DNA of 64,000 nucleotides from Sipunculus nudus (Eukaryota; Annelida; Sipuncula; Golfingiida; Sipunculidae). Both the position numbers and the translations under genes were made by a program. The stretch is taken from NCBI GenBank assembly GCA_026874595.1, contig CM049311.1, forward strand, positions 39,328,676 to 39,392,675, in the 5' to 3' direction. Positions within the stretch are counted from its first letter, which is position 1, and every line of letters begins with the position of its first letter. Of the stretch, positions 59,401 to 61,066 are shown piece by piece. The notes below the pieces were generated by a model that saw nothing but the letters and a program-made list of their open reading frames with translations, ran no database searches and was not told where the DNA came from.

Positions 59401-61066
59401 TATGTTGTGCAATATAAAATAAATATGTCACAGACCTAAATTGCTAAATGGGGAATCCTCCATGTCCCTGTCAACCTTGTTCCAATTAGTGAAAGGGTAG
59501 TCATGTGTCACACAGCTTGTTGATGGTTGTAAATTTATATCTACATAAATTCCAGGGGGGGAAGAATGTGGTAAAGCAAAGGTATTGTGTTTCAGGTAGA
59601 TTATCAGTTTTATTTATATTTTCAGGCTGAGTGGAGATTCCTGTTGGCTGGGGGAACTATTAAACCAAAGGAACTAGACAACCCTGCCCCCGACTGGCTG
59701 TCAGCACGATCCTGGAATGAAATCCTAACGCTGGCTGCATTGCCAAAGTTTTCCAACTTTGCAGAGGATTTCAAAAACCATATTGATGGCTTCAAGAAGA
59801 TCTTTGACAGTCAAGAACCACACAGGTAGCTAGAAAACCCTGAAAGAGTGCATACCTCTTCCAACAGAAAACCTCTGGTTATGAGTTGTAATAAGTCCCA
59901 AACTTTAACTTGCTTCAATATTTAATTAGTTGTTTCCTCACCCATGACCAACCCTGCCCATTAAAGTTGAGAATTTTTTTTTATATAATGTGTTAAATGT
60001 TTGCACATTAAACAGGAAAAACATCTAAAAAAGGTTAGTTTGGCTAGATCTGCATTTAGAACTGCCTTTAAATTCAGCTATTACATCCCAGTATTGTGTG
60101 GGCTTATCATGATTATCACCTGTATTTGATTGGCACCCCATGGTAGATCTGACTATAAACTTATGTTATTTTACAGAGAGGAGCTGCCAGGACAGTGGAA
60201 CACAGAACTTGATATTTTCCAGAAGCTCCTCGTTCTCAGATGTCTCCGTGCTGACAAAGTCACAAACGCTATGCAGGACTTTGTGGCTTCCAAACTAGGA
60301 CAGCGCTTCATTGAACCACAGGTGTGTACATTAAATCTGCTTAACACTTGTGAGTTTATTGGGATGCAGATAACTTGTTTTGGTAATTAGTCAGGCAGCC
60401 ACAGTGTATCAGTGTATGAGATTATAAATGATTGTAACAAGAATCAGTATGATTATTGAGGTGTCCTGACAATAATCAGTATGATTATAAATGGCTCTGA
60501 CAAGAATTAATAGTCAATATATATATAGTCTGCATGAATTTGTCTATCAAACTGAACAAGATTTTACATTATTCTTAATTTGAATTACAAAAAAAACATG
60601 CATATTACCTTTTTCACATTGAGTGAGGAAGTGAAATGAAAGAACGATTTGAATCAATTCTGAATCTTATATTTTGCATAATTTGAGGTAATTAAATTTG
60701 TTTTAGAATGTTAGCTATGTAAGCAACTGAATGCTTTGAAACTGTATAATTATAAACTGTGTGTATAATTTTCAGACGGCTGACCTGAATCTGGTTTTCA
60801 AGGATTCGTCCCCATCCACGCCACTCATCTTTGTGCTGTCTCAGGGTACAGACCCTGCCAATGATCTGTACAAGTTTGCAGAGGAGATGAGGTTCGCCAA
60901 GAAGCTGAGCGCAATCTCATTGGGTCAGGGCCAGGGTCCTCGTGCTGAAGCAATGATGCGCAGTGCCATGGAACGTGGAAAATGGGTCTTCTTCCAGAAT
61001 TGTCATCTTGCCCCAAGCTGGATGCCTTCACTGGAGAGACTCATTGAACAGATTGATCCGGACAAG
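5802..61066 (+). CDS. DNAH1: Axonemal dynein heavy chain 1 (partial, 27 exons)
   Basis: The coding sequence is the join of the 27 exons listed separately, 1658 codons without a stop. It is the central to C-terminal part of the motor of an axonemal inner-arm dynein heavy chain, an ATPase that slides doublet microtubules in cilia and flagella. Order seen: AAA2 end, AAA3 ([15 protein letters not shown]), AAA4 (GMGGSGRQS), stalk coiled coil with microtubule-binding tip, AAA5, strut, AAA6. DNAH1 rather than DNAH3/7/12 is chosen because recalled vertebrate DNAH1 matches along the whole length, for example NNGLD-like [24 protein letters not shown] and [15 protein letters not shown]. The family is about 4200-4300 residues, so roughly 40 percent is here. 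N-terminal exons and the C-terminal exons after 61066 are outside. In mammals loss of DNAH1 causes sperm flagellar defects (known). The gene name is secure by motif; a phylogeny was not run. Confidence 0.95.
5961..7819 (+). other. Introns 1 and 2, nothing recognised besides exon 2
   Basis: Apart from exon 2 (6287-6400), I see only AT-rich intron sequence with homopolymer runs. A 23-nt segment bounded by AG and GT near 7018-7042 is not a multiple of three and is not needed by the protein. Confidence 0.6.
6287..6400 (+). CDS. DNAH1: DNAH1 exon 2 of window (AAA2-AAA3 linker)
   Basis: Fragment residues 54-91, with [20 protein letters not shown] followed by an acidic run of seven glutamates that is a variable spot in the family (also acidic in vertebrate DNAH1). 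Acceptor ACTGATACAG, donor AAAAAG|GTACAG; phase 0 on both sides. Confidence 0.93.
7820..7960 (+). CDS. DNAH1: DNAH1 exon 3 of window (AAA3 start)
   Basis: Fragment residues 92-138, with the [10 protein letters not shown] motif that precedes the AAA3 nucleotide site. Acceptor TTGACTTGCAG, donor AAAACA|GTAAGT; phase 0 on both sides. Confidence 0.95.
8103..8260 (+). mobile_element. tRNA-derived SINE, degenerate
   Basis: An A-box-like ATGTAGCCTTG and a B-box-like GTTTGATCCC (about 8156-8166) are followed by a body with CTCAAAGGCAAA and CCCATGTATGTAAAACTG that recurs at 27900-27980. It lies in the intron between exons 3 and 4. Confidence 0.5.
8610..8770 (+). CDS. DNAH1: DNAH1 exon 4 of window (AAA3 Walker A)
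   Basis: Starts [12 protein letters not shown], an intact Walker A loop (lysine and serine present), then [19 protein letters not shown]3 binds and hydrolyses ATP as a regulatory site in dyneins (family knowledge). Ends two bases into an arginine codon (LDK-R) completed by exon 5; donor AAGAG|GTGCCA is weak at positions +3 to +6. Confidence 0.96.
9267..9598 (+). CDS. DNAH1: DNAH1 exon 5 of window (AAA3 Walker B and sensor)
   Basis: The longest exon here, fragment residues about 192-302. Carries [20 protein letters not shown] (Walker B), [15 protein letters not shown] and the sensor-type loop [14 protein letters not shown]. Donor TTGT|GTAAGT; ends after one base of a serine codon. Confidence 0.97.
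9973..10151 (+). CDS. DNAH1: DNAH1 exon 6 of window (AAA3 small subdomain)
   Basis: Fragment residues about 303-362. Contains [18 protein letters not shown], the strongly conserved AAA3 small-domain helix. Acceptor ATTTACTTACAG, donor TTAACT|GTGAGT, phase 0 exit. Confidence 0.96.
10703..11505 (+). repeat. Minisatellite, 34- and 27-bp units, abutting exon 7 acceptor
   Basis: Roughly 25 units of the type TGTTGTTATCAGTTG..AGGCTGAGTATA. The left part is about 34 bp per unit and the right part (from about 11280) is mainly 27 bp, which keeps one frame open. The last unit flows into TTTCTTATCTTCCAG, the acceptor of exon 7. Isolated diverged units also lie at about 10305-10384. Confidence 0.92.
11513..11746 (+). 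CDS. DNAH1: DNAH1 exon 7 of window (AAA3-AAA4)
   Basis: Fragment residues 363-440 ([19 protein letters not shown], then LYGDFLT). Acceptor TTTCTTATCTTCCAG sits directly on the end of a 34/27-bp minisatellite; only the last dozen or so intron bases are not repeat. The same reading frame stays open into the repeat back to 11288, but no start is expected there. Donor AAAAAG|GTAATG. Confidence 0.95.
12037..12064 (+). repeat. 28-nt copy of exon-8 sequence just before its acceptor
   Basis: The intron bases 12037-12064 match exon bases 12121-12148 with a single difference (GGCCTGTATG against GGCCCGTATG). The copy ends six bases before the exon and supplies most of the region where a pyrimidine tract would be expected. 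Confidence 0.9.
12071..12267 (+). CDS. DNAH1: DNAH1 exon 8 of window (AAA4 Walker A)
   Basis: Fragment residues 441-505 with [12 protein letters not shown] and GMGGSGRQS. The last is the AAA4 P-loop with arginine instead of the Walker lysine, usual in axonemal chains. Acceptor TTTATGTTGTAG is pyrimidine-poor because a 28-nt copy of exon bases 12121-12148 lies at 12037-12064. Ends two bases into the HM methionine codon; donor CACAT|GTAAGT. Confidence 0.95.
12427..16064 (+). mobile_element. Helentron/pearl-like tandem-repeat element, long copy
   Basis: A 3.6 kb element in the intron before exon 9. It starts TAGCGAACCTGTGAGCTTAT and ends with the inverted partner ACAGGTTCGC (16034-16043), an imperfect palindrome AGGCCTGTAGGCCT and TTGTT. 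The interior has units of 280-330 bp with recurring 'CTCATATCTCGGGAACCGTT' and GGTGGCGCCACCT motifs. Subterminal inverted repeats, tandem core and a 3' hairpin are the plan of Helentron-associated elements (HINE) and oyster pearl elements (family knowledge). It has no transposase or helicase, so it is non-autonomous. Confidence 0.75.
16882..16967 (+). repeat. Two-copy tandem duplication of about 43 bp
   Basis: The phrase CATATACATTTTT..CTACT.ATAATGATGATTGGCCCCT occurs twice in a row shortly before exon 9. Intronic; no function suggested. Confidence 0.8.
17014..17149 (+). CDS. DNAH1: DNAH1 exon 9 of window (AAA4)
   Basis: Fragment residues about 506-551: [19 protein letters not shown], then VVFLFSDTQ, the Walker B-like strand of AAA4. 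Acceptor TTTTGTTTTGCAG, donor ACACAG|GTATTT. It follows a 4.7 kb intron filled mostly by a mobile element. Confidence 0.95.
17150..18675 (+). other. Introns 9 and 10, nothing recognised besides exon 10
   Basis: Plain AT-rich intron sequence on both sides of exon 10 (17772-17980). No array, SINE or element ends recognised. Confidence 0.55.
17772..17980 (+). CDS. DNAH1: DNAH1 exon 10 of window (AAA4)
   Basis: Fragment residues 552-620: [20 protein letters not shown], the conserved AAA4 stretch, ending VITM. Acceptor TATCATGACCAG has a poor pyrimidine tract. Donor ATGAG|GTAAGC; ends two bases into the serine of MSPIGE. Confidence 0.95.
18676..18847 (+). CDS. DNAH1: DNAH1 exon 11 of window (AAA4 end)
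   Basis: Fragment residues 621-678: [19 protein letters not shown], then [13 protein letters not shown], the hallmark end of AAA4 before the stalk. Acceptor CACTTTCCAG, donor GGATTG|GTAGGC, phase 0 exit. Confidence 0.96.
19213..20271. mobile_element. Non-autonomous DNA transposon with long imperfect TIRs
   Basis: The left end GTGGTTGCCTTTATAATAG and the right end, read on the other strand as GTGGTTGCCTTGTTATTTGC, continue into matching GGGGCTGAATTTTCGC / GTGGCTTCAAATTCGC. The ends are about 1.06 kb apart. The interior open frames (for example 19432-19653) match no family I know. It lies in the intron before exon 12, upstream of the pearl-like copy. Confidence 0.68.
20801..23174 (+). mobile_element. 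Helentron/pearl-like tandem-repeat element, short copy
   Basis: A second copy, same orientation, in the intron before exon 12. Bases 20801-22650 align almost base for base with 12427-14280. About 1.2 kb of the internal repeat units of the long copy are missing, so the two differ mainly in unit number. It ends ACAGGTTCGCATTAGG (23144-23159), then CTGTAGGCCTTGTT. Confidence 0.78.
23394..23585 (+). CDS. DNAH1: DNAH1 exon 12 of window (stalk base)
   Basis: Fragment residues 679-742: CQEIHQSV and [20 protein letters not shown], the entry into stalk helix CC1. Acceptor TTTTTCTCATCCTAG, donor GACAAG|GTATAG; phase 0 on both sides. Confidence 0.96.
24622..25010 (+). repeat. Dispersed repeat, copy 1
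   Basis: Shares long near-identical runs with 25655-26105, such as GAGAAATCAGTCTACATTTT and ATTGACAGCTACTGATTGG. It has lost a short segment near its left end. It sits in the intron just before exon 13. Family unknown, no coding potential. Confidence 0.8.
25043..25162 (+). CDS. DNAH1: DNAH1 exon 13 of window (stalk CC1)
   Basis: Fragment residues 743-782, a heptad-like helix ([18 protein letters not shown]) of the ascending antiparallel stalk coiled coil. Acceptor AATTTCTTGTAG, donor GATTCG|GTAAAT; both phase 0. Confidence 0.94.
25655..26105 (+). repeat. Dispersed repeat, copy 2
   Basis: A second direct copy in the next intron (before exon 14), including the left part CAACATGGTATACAAATACC missing from copy 1. 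Confidence 0.8.
26210..26335 (+). CDS. DNAH1: DNAH1 exon 14 of window (stalk CC1)
   Basis: Fragment residues 783-824: charged coiled coil, then [16 protein letters not shown], the end of the ascending stalk helix. Noticeably GC-richer than the flanking introns. Acceptor TTTATTTGTAG, donor GCTCTG|GTAAAC. Confidence 0.95.
26964..27113 (+). CDS. DNAH1: DNAH1 exon 15 of window (microtubule-binding tip)
   Basis: Fragment residues 825-874: [20 protein letters not shown], then [17 protein letters not shown], the first helices of the microtubule-binding domain at the stalk tip. Acceptor TTCAATATTTAG, donor GATAAG|GTCAGG. Confidence 0.96.
27583..27756 (+). CDS. DNAH1: DNAH1 exon 16 of window (microtubule-binding tip)
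   Basis: Fragment residues 875-932: [20 protein letters not shown] and [11 protein letters not shown], the remaining helices of the microtubule-binding domain. Acceptor TTAACTTGCCAG, donor CAGAAG|GTGTGT; phase 0. Confidence 0.96.
27832..28075 (+). mobile_element. tRNA-derived SINE, second copy of the same family
   Basis: The A-box-like TAGCCCAGTGGTAAAGG is well kept; the B box is degenerate (GTCCACCATTGAAACC). The body shares CTCAAAGGCAAA and the CCATGT..GAAACCTGAAATT pattern with the copy near 8170. Intronic. Confidence 0.5.
28388..28666 (+). CDS. DNAH1: DNAH1 exon 17 of window (stalk CC2)
   Basis: Fragment residues 933-1025: [20 protein letters not shown], followed by a long Glu/Lys-rich coiled coil, the descending stalk helix back to AAA5. 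Acceptor TTCCTCATCCAG, donor GACAAG|GTGAGG. Confidence 0.97.
28816..28849. repeat. Perfect 14-bp inverted repeat (hairpin)
   Basis: ACACAATTTTTGTC, the 6-nt loop TTTATA, and GACAAAAATTGTGT form a perfect stem-loop. A further ACAATGA / TCATTGT pair lies outside it. Intronic, between exons 17 and 18. It may be the core of a tiny palindromic element; no function is shown. Confidence 0.85.
29139..29270 (+). CDS. DNAH1: DNAH1 exon 18 of window (start of AAA5)
   Basis: Fragment residues 1026-1069: [12 protein letters not shown], then [17 protein letters not shown], the AAA5 start with its non-canonical P-loop region. Acceptor CTTTTATCCAG, donor TTCACT|GTGAGT. Confidence 0.96.
29271..29756 (+). other. 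Intron 18, nothing recognised
   Basis: AT-rich intron sequence without a recognised repeat. Confidence 0.55.
29757..30002 (+). CDS. DNAH1: DNAH1 exon 19 of window (AAA5)
   Basis: Fragment residues 1070-1151: [20 protein letters not shown], then [18 protein letters not shown], the most conserved AAA5 blocks. Acceptor TTTGTATATTACAG, donor AATCTG|GTACAG. Confidence 0.97.
30003..30864 (+). other. Intron 19, nothing recognised
   Basis: AT-rich intron sequence. No repeat array or element ends recognised. Confidence 0.55.
30865..31014 (+). CDS. DNAH1: DNAH1 exon 20 of window (AAA5)
   Basis: Fragment residues 1152-1201: [20 protein letters not shown] and [20 protein letters not shown], conserved in DNAH1. 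Acceptor TTGTTGTCACCAG, donor CGACAG|GTCTGT. Confidence 0.97.
31352..31512 (+). CDS. DNAH1: DNAH1 exon 21 of window (AAA5 end)
   Basis: Fragment residues 1202-1254: [20 protein letters not shown], then [15 protein letters not shown]. Donor CCAAG|GTAGGC. The last 70 or so coding bases plus the donor are repeated three more times in the intron. Reading through the donor meets an in-frame TAG at 31514-31516, so only this donor can serve the normal protein. Ends two bases into the serine of LSPS. Confidence 0.96.
31439..31740 (+). repeat. Tandem repeats of exon-21 end plus 5' splice site
   Basis: Four units of 72-76 bp. The first is the end of exon 21 itself, and the next three lie in the intron. 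Each repeats the stretch coding for [12 protein letters not shown] and LSP and ends in a donor: GTAGGC at 31513 (real), GTAGGC at 31589, GTAAGC at 31663, and a broken GATAAG at 31735. Spacing is 76, 74 and 72 bp, so the copies fall in different frames. The copies have diverged by small changes, so the duplication is not brand new. Confidence 0.93.
32338..32410. repeat. (AT)n microsatellite
   Basis: More than 30 uninterrupted AT dinucleotides in the intron between exons 21 and 22. Confidence 0.97.
32538..32763 (+). CDS. DNAH1: DNAH1 exon 22 of window (strut coiled coil)
   Basis: Fragment residues 1255-1330: [20 protein letters not shown], then a coiled coil ending [10 protein letters not shown], the strut/buttress that contacts the stalk. 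Acceptor TTTTTCTACCTACCAG, donor ATCAAG|GTCAGA. Confidence 0.97.
32820..34392 (+). mobile_element. Second-family tandem-repeat element, interrupted copy
   Basis: The flanks of the inner element match the uninterrupted copy at 49940-50658: left CCTTTGTCCGTC to ACTGGCACG, right GACATACAGTAAGATGTCCC and onwards. The right end has TAGTCAGCTGAGC (34358-34370), the palindrome ACCCATGGGT and CAGTTGTTT. The left terminal inverted repeat is lost or too diverged to see. Confidence 0.68.
32880..33884. mobile_element. Third-family element inserted in the previous one
   Basis: A 1005-bp element bounded by AGCCCTCAGCC (32880) and GGCTGAGGGCT (33874-33884). The left end folds on itself (TCAGCC CTTA GGCTGA). 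The interior consists of about 2.7 units of 298-299 bp, each starting CTTGTGAGCGGGATATCT, with GGTGGCGCCACCTAC in the first and GGGGCGCCACCTAC in the second. No coding capacity. Confidence 0.75.
34548..34743 (+). CDS. DNAH1: DNAH1 exon 23 of window (strut return helix, AAA6 start)
   Basis: Fragment residues 1331-1395: [20 protein letters not shown], then [20 protein letters not shown]. Acceptor TTATCGAATTTCAG, donor AGCCG|GTGAGT; ends one base into an aspartate codon. Confidence 0.97.
34744..35930 (+). other. Intron 23, nothing recognised
   Basis: AT-rich intron sequence; no repeat array or element ends identified. Confidence 0.55.
35931..36082 (+). CDS. DNAH1: DNAH1 exon 24 of window (AAA6)
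   Basis: Fragment residues 1396-1446: [20 protein letters not shown] and [16 protein letters not shown], ending GKINM. Donor AACATG|GTCAGT, phase 0. A mobile-element fragment begins about 20 bp after the donor. Confidence 0.97.
36103..36480 (+). mobile_element. Diverged fragment of the third element family
   Basis: Starts AAGCCCTCAGCT, with the same GGCTTATGGGCTAATGTCAT block and an internal GAGATATCTCAAAAG / CTCACCTTGACCT pattern as 32880-33884. It begins only about 20 bp after the exon 24 donor. Right end not found. Confidence 0.65.
36481..38306 (+). other. Large intron, segment without recognised gene
   Basis: Contains a C run at about 36663-36671 and a G run at 36959-36975. No reading frame of a known family was seen. 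Confidence 0.5.
38307..38420 (+). pseudogene. Remnant of a pogo/Tigger-type transposase N-terminus
   Basis: A short frame of 37 codons reads [19 protein letters not shown] followed by NCGDKPAIM, which resembles the CENP-B/pogo N-terminal helix-turn-helix (KRK..L....K..IL..V..G). It then stops, and no catalytic domain follows. It is best read as a dead fragment of a Tc1/mariner-pogo element. The element ends were not identified. Confidence 0.55.
38421..41078 (+). other. Large intron, segment without recognised gene
   Basis: AT-rich unique-looking sequence with an (ATA)n run at about 39144-39160. No family-level match in any frame. Confidence 0.5.
41079..41355 (-). mobile_element. tRNA-derived SINE with 17-bp target-site duplication
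   Basis: The direct repeat CCAGAGGGAGAATAGTT flanks the insert at 41079-41095 and 41339-41355, identical in both. The 243-bp body is on the minus strand. From the right end it has an A box (AGCTGAGTGGTA), a B box (GGGTTCGATTCCC), a central TTTTCTCCGGGTCCTCC block like that of MetaSINE-type SINEs (from memory), and an AT-rich tail at the left. The exact duplication indicates a fairly young insertion. Confidence 0.92.
41663..41912 (+). repeat. 40-bp minisatellite
   Basis: About six units of CTTATCTCAGGATCTCCAGG plus TAGAGAGAGAACCTTGAATT with point differences. Confidence 0.92.
41913..43108 (+). other. Large intron, segment without recognised gene
   Basis: Several short open frames without family resemblance. 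No repeat array seen. Confidence 0.5.
43109..43545 (+). repeat. Two diverged units of a tandem-repeat element core
   Basis: Two units about 320 bp apart share CCCTTGCTGC..TT..ACCAAATTT.ACACA and ATGACATGTGATTAT followed by a GGT..TGCC.CTCTGT end. The layout resembles cores of the other tandem-repeat elements here, but no termini were found. Confidence 0.55.
43546..44896 (+). other. Large intron, segment without recognised gene
   Basis: Contains two similar GTGCAC-rich patches (about 44120-44160 and 44480-44540). Otherwise nothing recognised. Confidence 0.45.
44897..45031 (+). repeat. 23-bp minisatellite, left part
   Basis: Units of TTTATAATATCTCACCATT followed by TATA-rich bases, somewhat diverged. 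The same array resumes at 46026. Confidence 0.88.
45032..46025. mobile_element. Probable DNA-transposon insertion splitting the minisatellite
   Basis: About 1 kb of unrelated sequence sits between two halves of the same 23-bp array. Near its ends are GCATATACGTCAA (left) and, on the other strand, GCATATAAGTCAA (right), a subterminal inverted repeat. TA lies at both borders. No transposase frame is left. Confidence 0.6.
46026..46210 (+). repeat. 23-bp minisatellite, right part
   Basis: About eight units of TATAATATCTCACCATT plus TATATT, matching the array left of the insertion. Confidence 0.9.
46211..47190 (+). other. Large intron, segment without recognised gene
   Basis: No family match in any frame. 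It ends in a pyrimidine-rich run TTTTGTTTTTCCTCACAG (to 47193) that looks like a strong acceptor and leads straight into the 33-bp array. Confidence 0.5.
47191..47840 (+). repeat. 33-bp minisatellite, open in several frames
   Basis: About 19 units of CACTTGTGATTCCTCACA plus CTGATGGCCACCTGC. Because 33 is a multiple of three and the units contain no stop in several frames, both strands show long repetitive frames (191 codons on +, 171 on -). There is no sign of a real protein: composition is purely the unit, and entry from the upstream acceptor in the DNAH1 phase hits TGA at once. Confidence 0.93.
47841..48273 (-). other. Region 3' of the GPCR gene
   Basis: Expected 3' untranslated region of the receptor. 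On the minus strand an ATTAAA-type signal lies at 47882-47877; no AATAAA was seen nearer. The poly(A) site is not established. Confidence 0.4.
48274..49614 (-). CDS. Class A (rhodopsin-type) GPCR, FMRFamide-receptor-like
   Basis: A complete intronless coding region of 446 residues. Membrane segments in order: TM1 about 15-40 (N32/N35), TM2 48-70 with LAVADL (D59), TM3 91-113 ending in ERY (111-113, the DRY position), TM4 132-150 with YNIPR at its end, TM5 172-200, TM6 229-255 with GELP in place of CWxP, and TM7 275-298 with NFIFY in place of NPxxY. A Cys-Cys pair at 309-310 may be palmitoylated, and the tail of about 130 residues is Gln/Asn/Thr-rich. YNIPR and NFxxY followed by F..KF are typical of invertebrate FMRFamide-type peptide receptors (from memory). 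I see no cysteine at the top of TM3 or in ECL2, so the usual disulfide seems absent. Start: ATG at 49614 is preferred over the in-frame ATG at 49653, because a good acceptor (TTCTTTTATTATAG) lies between them and N3 gives an NAT glycosylation site. It lies antisense inside a DNAH1 intron. Ligand unknown. Confidence 0.93.
   Translation of the reverse strand: MSNATDFKETWGYSVCYGIIIPTVSFAGVICNVLNLLVMFHPQLSESCYTYLTSLAVADLSTLLVFGFNGIGRGFFPREEGWRNFEAYVYMPFGFFTTTVSVVLTVAVTIERYILLFHPYRSKTWCNQKTARRVVIVITVVSLVYNIPRSFVFKVVNGAMVYTDFGKSLFNSILSWFHLIVVSLGSCLSLIVLNCFLIVGLKRVHKKHGELASTTSQRVRKHEKEQQRITLMLIAVIFVFIIGELPSALMSRMLIIGIFGVNSNILSDPGYNTGLLVATILVTLQHSLNFIFYFMFNIKFHCIFKHIICCSRGKIQDINIVQSHSQISQSNHAVNHLSTVFPNNGGRNQVSQQQNHVFIECQSNTELAKNQRTHPHQVTNTLATQPEITNAIHEGQSAAEVHQTVNKEQTETANVSTVLHTETVSQDQKIQNSGQSGAEKAIKTLQ
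49615..49640 (-). promoter_or_regulatory. Likely 3' splice site before the GPCR coding exon
   Basis: On the minus strand a pyrimidine-rich run ending TTCTTTTATTATAG lies 11 bases before the ATG at 49614 (AG at 49626-49625). This implies that the receptor transcript has at least one upstream non-coding exon at higher coordinates, which I could not place with confidence. Confidence 0.6.
49940..50658 (+). mobile_element. Second-family element, uninterrupted copy
   Basis: Starts GCTCAGCTGACTA (49940-49952) and ends CTGAGC (50629-50634), then a worn palindrome GACCCATTGGTCCC and CTTGTT. The GCTCAGCTGACTA end is the exact inverse of TAGTCAGCTGAGC at 34358-34370. The internal ACATACAGTTAATTGTCCC region gives the undisturbed reference for the nested insertion at 32.8-33.9 kb. 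Confidence 0.68.
50659..52330 (+). other. Large intron, segment without recognised gene
   Basis: AT-rich, no family match in any frame, no array seen. Confidence 0.5.
52331..52478 (+). mobile_element. SINE-like fragment
   Basis: GC-richer than its surroundings, with AAACTGGGATAAGCTCCGGT, then CTGATGAGCCATTAGGCTC and a TTTACCTTTTTTACCTT end. This resembles the conserved 3' portion of SINE/LINE tails common in mollusc genomes (from memory). No tRNA head is seen, so it is truncated or diverged. Confidence 0.45.
52770..53185 (-). repeat. Dispersed repeat, copy 3, inverted
   Basis: Read on the minus strand this stretch matches copies 1 and 2 (CTAAGAAATTATT-like start of their right end, TGATGTCATGTAAACA-like centre, AAGGACCTTATTTTCAACAA left part). 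More diverged. It lies in the 23.5 kb intron. Confidence 0.7.
53186..56377 (+). other. Large intron, segment without recognised gene
   Basis: Mostly AT-rich. The stretch 53690-54060 is GC-richer and, read on the minus strand, has a CCAAT (AGCCAATGAGG) and a CACGTG. It could be the receptor's promoter or first exon, but nothing proves it. The 125-codon frame at 54652-55029 resembles no family. Confidence 0.4.
56378..56460 (-). mobile_element. LINE/SINE 3' tail remnant
   Basis: On the minus strand it reads GAGCACTATATAAATCTGGT followed by ATAATAATAATG-type repeats, the usual end of CR1/L2-like retrotransposons (known pattern). Confidence 0.5.
56461..58470 (+). other. Large intron, segment without recognised gene
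   Basis: AT-rich; no family-level match and no array. Confidence 0.5.
58474..58500. repeat. T13-G14 homopolymer junction
   Basis: Thirteen T followed directly by fourteen G, next to the (TA)-rich 58436-58447. Lengths may be sequencing-limited. Confidence 0.85.
58980..59432 (+). mobile_element. 3' end of a non-LTR retrotransposon (CR1/L2-like)
   Basis: A frame reads [15 protein letters not shown], then [14 protein letters not shown], the typical extreme C-terminus of a LINE reverse transcriptase ORF, and is then broken by stops. Downstream comes a 3' UTR with GCACTTTGAGCAGTT and an end GTGCAATATAAAATAAA. It is 5'-truncated, as usual for LINEs, and dead. Confidence 0.82.
59626..59825 (+). CDS. 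DNAH1: DNAH1 exon 25 of window (AAA6)
   Basis: Fragment residues 1447-1512: [10 protein letters not shown], then [16 protein letters not shown], ending FDSQEPH. It continues exon 24 exactly (KINM-AEWRF) although 23.5 kb of intron separates them. Acceptor TATTTATATTTTCAG, donor CACAG|GTAGCT. Confidence 0.97.
60177..60321 (+). CDS. DNAH1: DNAH1 exon 26 of window (AAA6)
   Basis: Fragment residues 1513-1561: [20 protein letters not shown], then RFIEPQ, the family's LRCLRPDK-type block. Acceptor GTTATTTTACAG, donor CCACAG|GTGTGT. Confidence 0.97.
60776..61066 (+). CDS. DNAH1: DNAH1 exon 27 of window (AAA6 to C-terminal domain)
   Basis: Fragment residues 1562-1658: [34 protein letters not shown] and [16 protein letters not shown], ending LIEQIDPDK. 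Donor GACAAG|GTAAGA. The final QIDPDK-coding bases with the donor are the seed of the tandem array that follows. The next exon (expected VHRDFRLWLTS-like) is not seen before 64000. Confidence 0.97.
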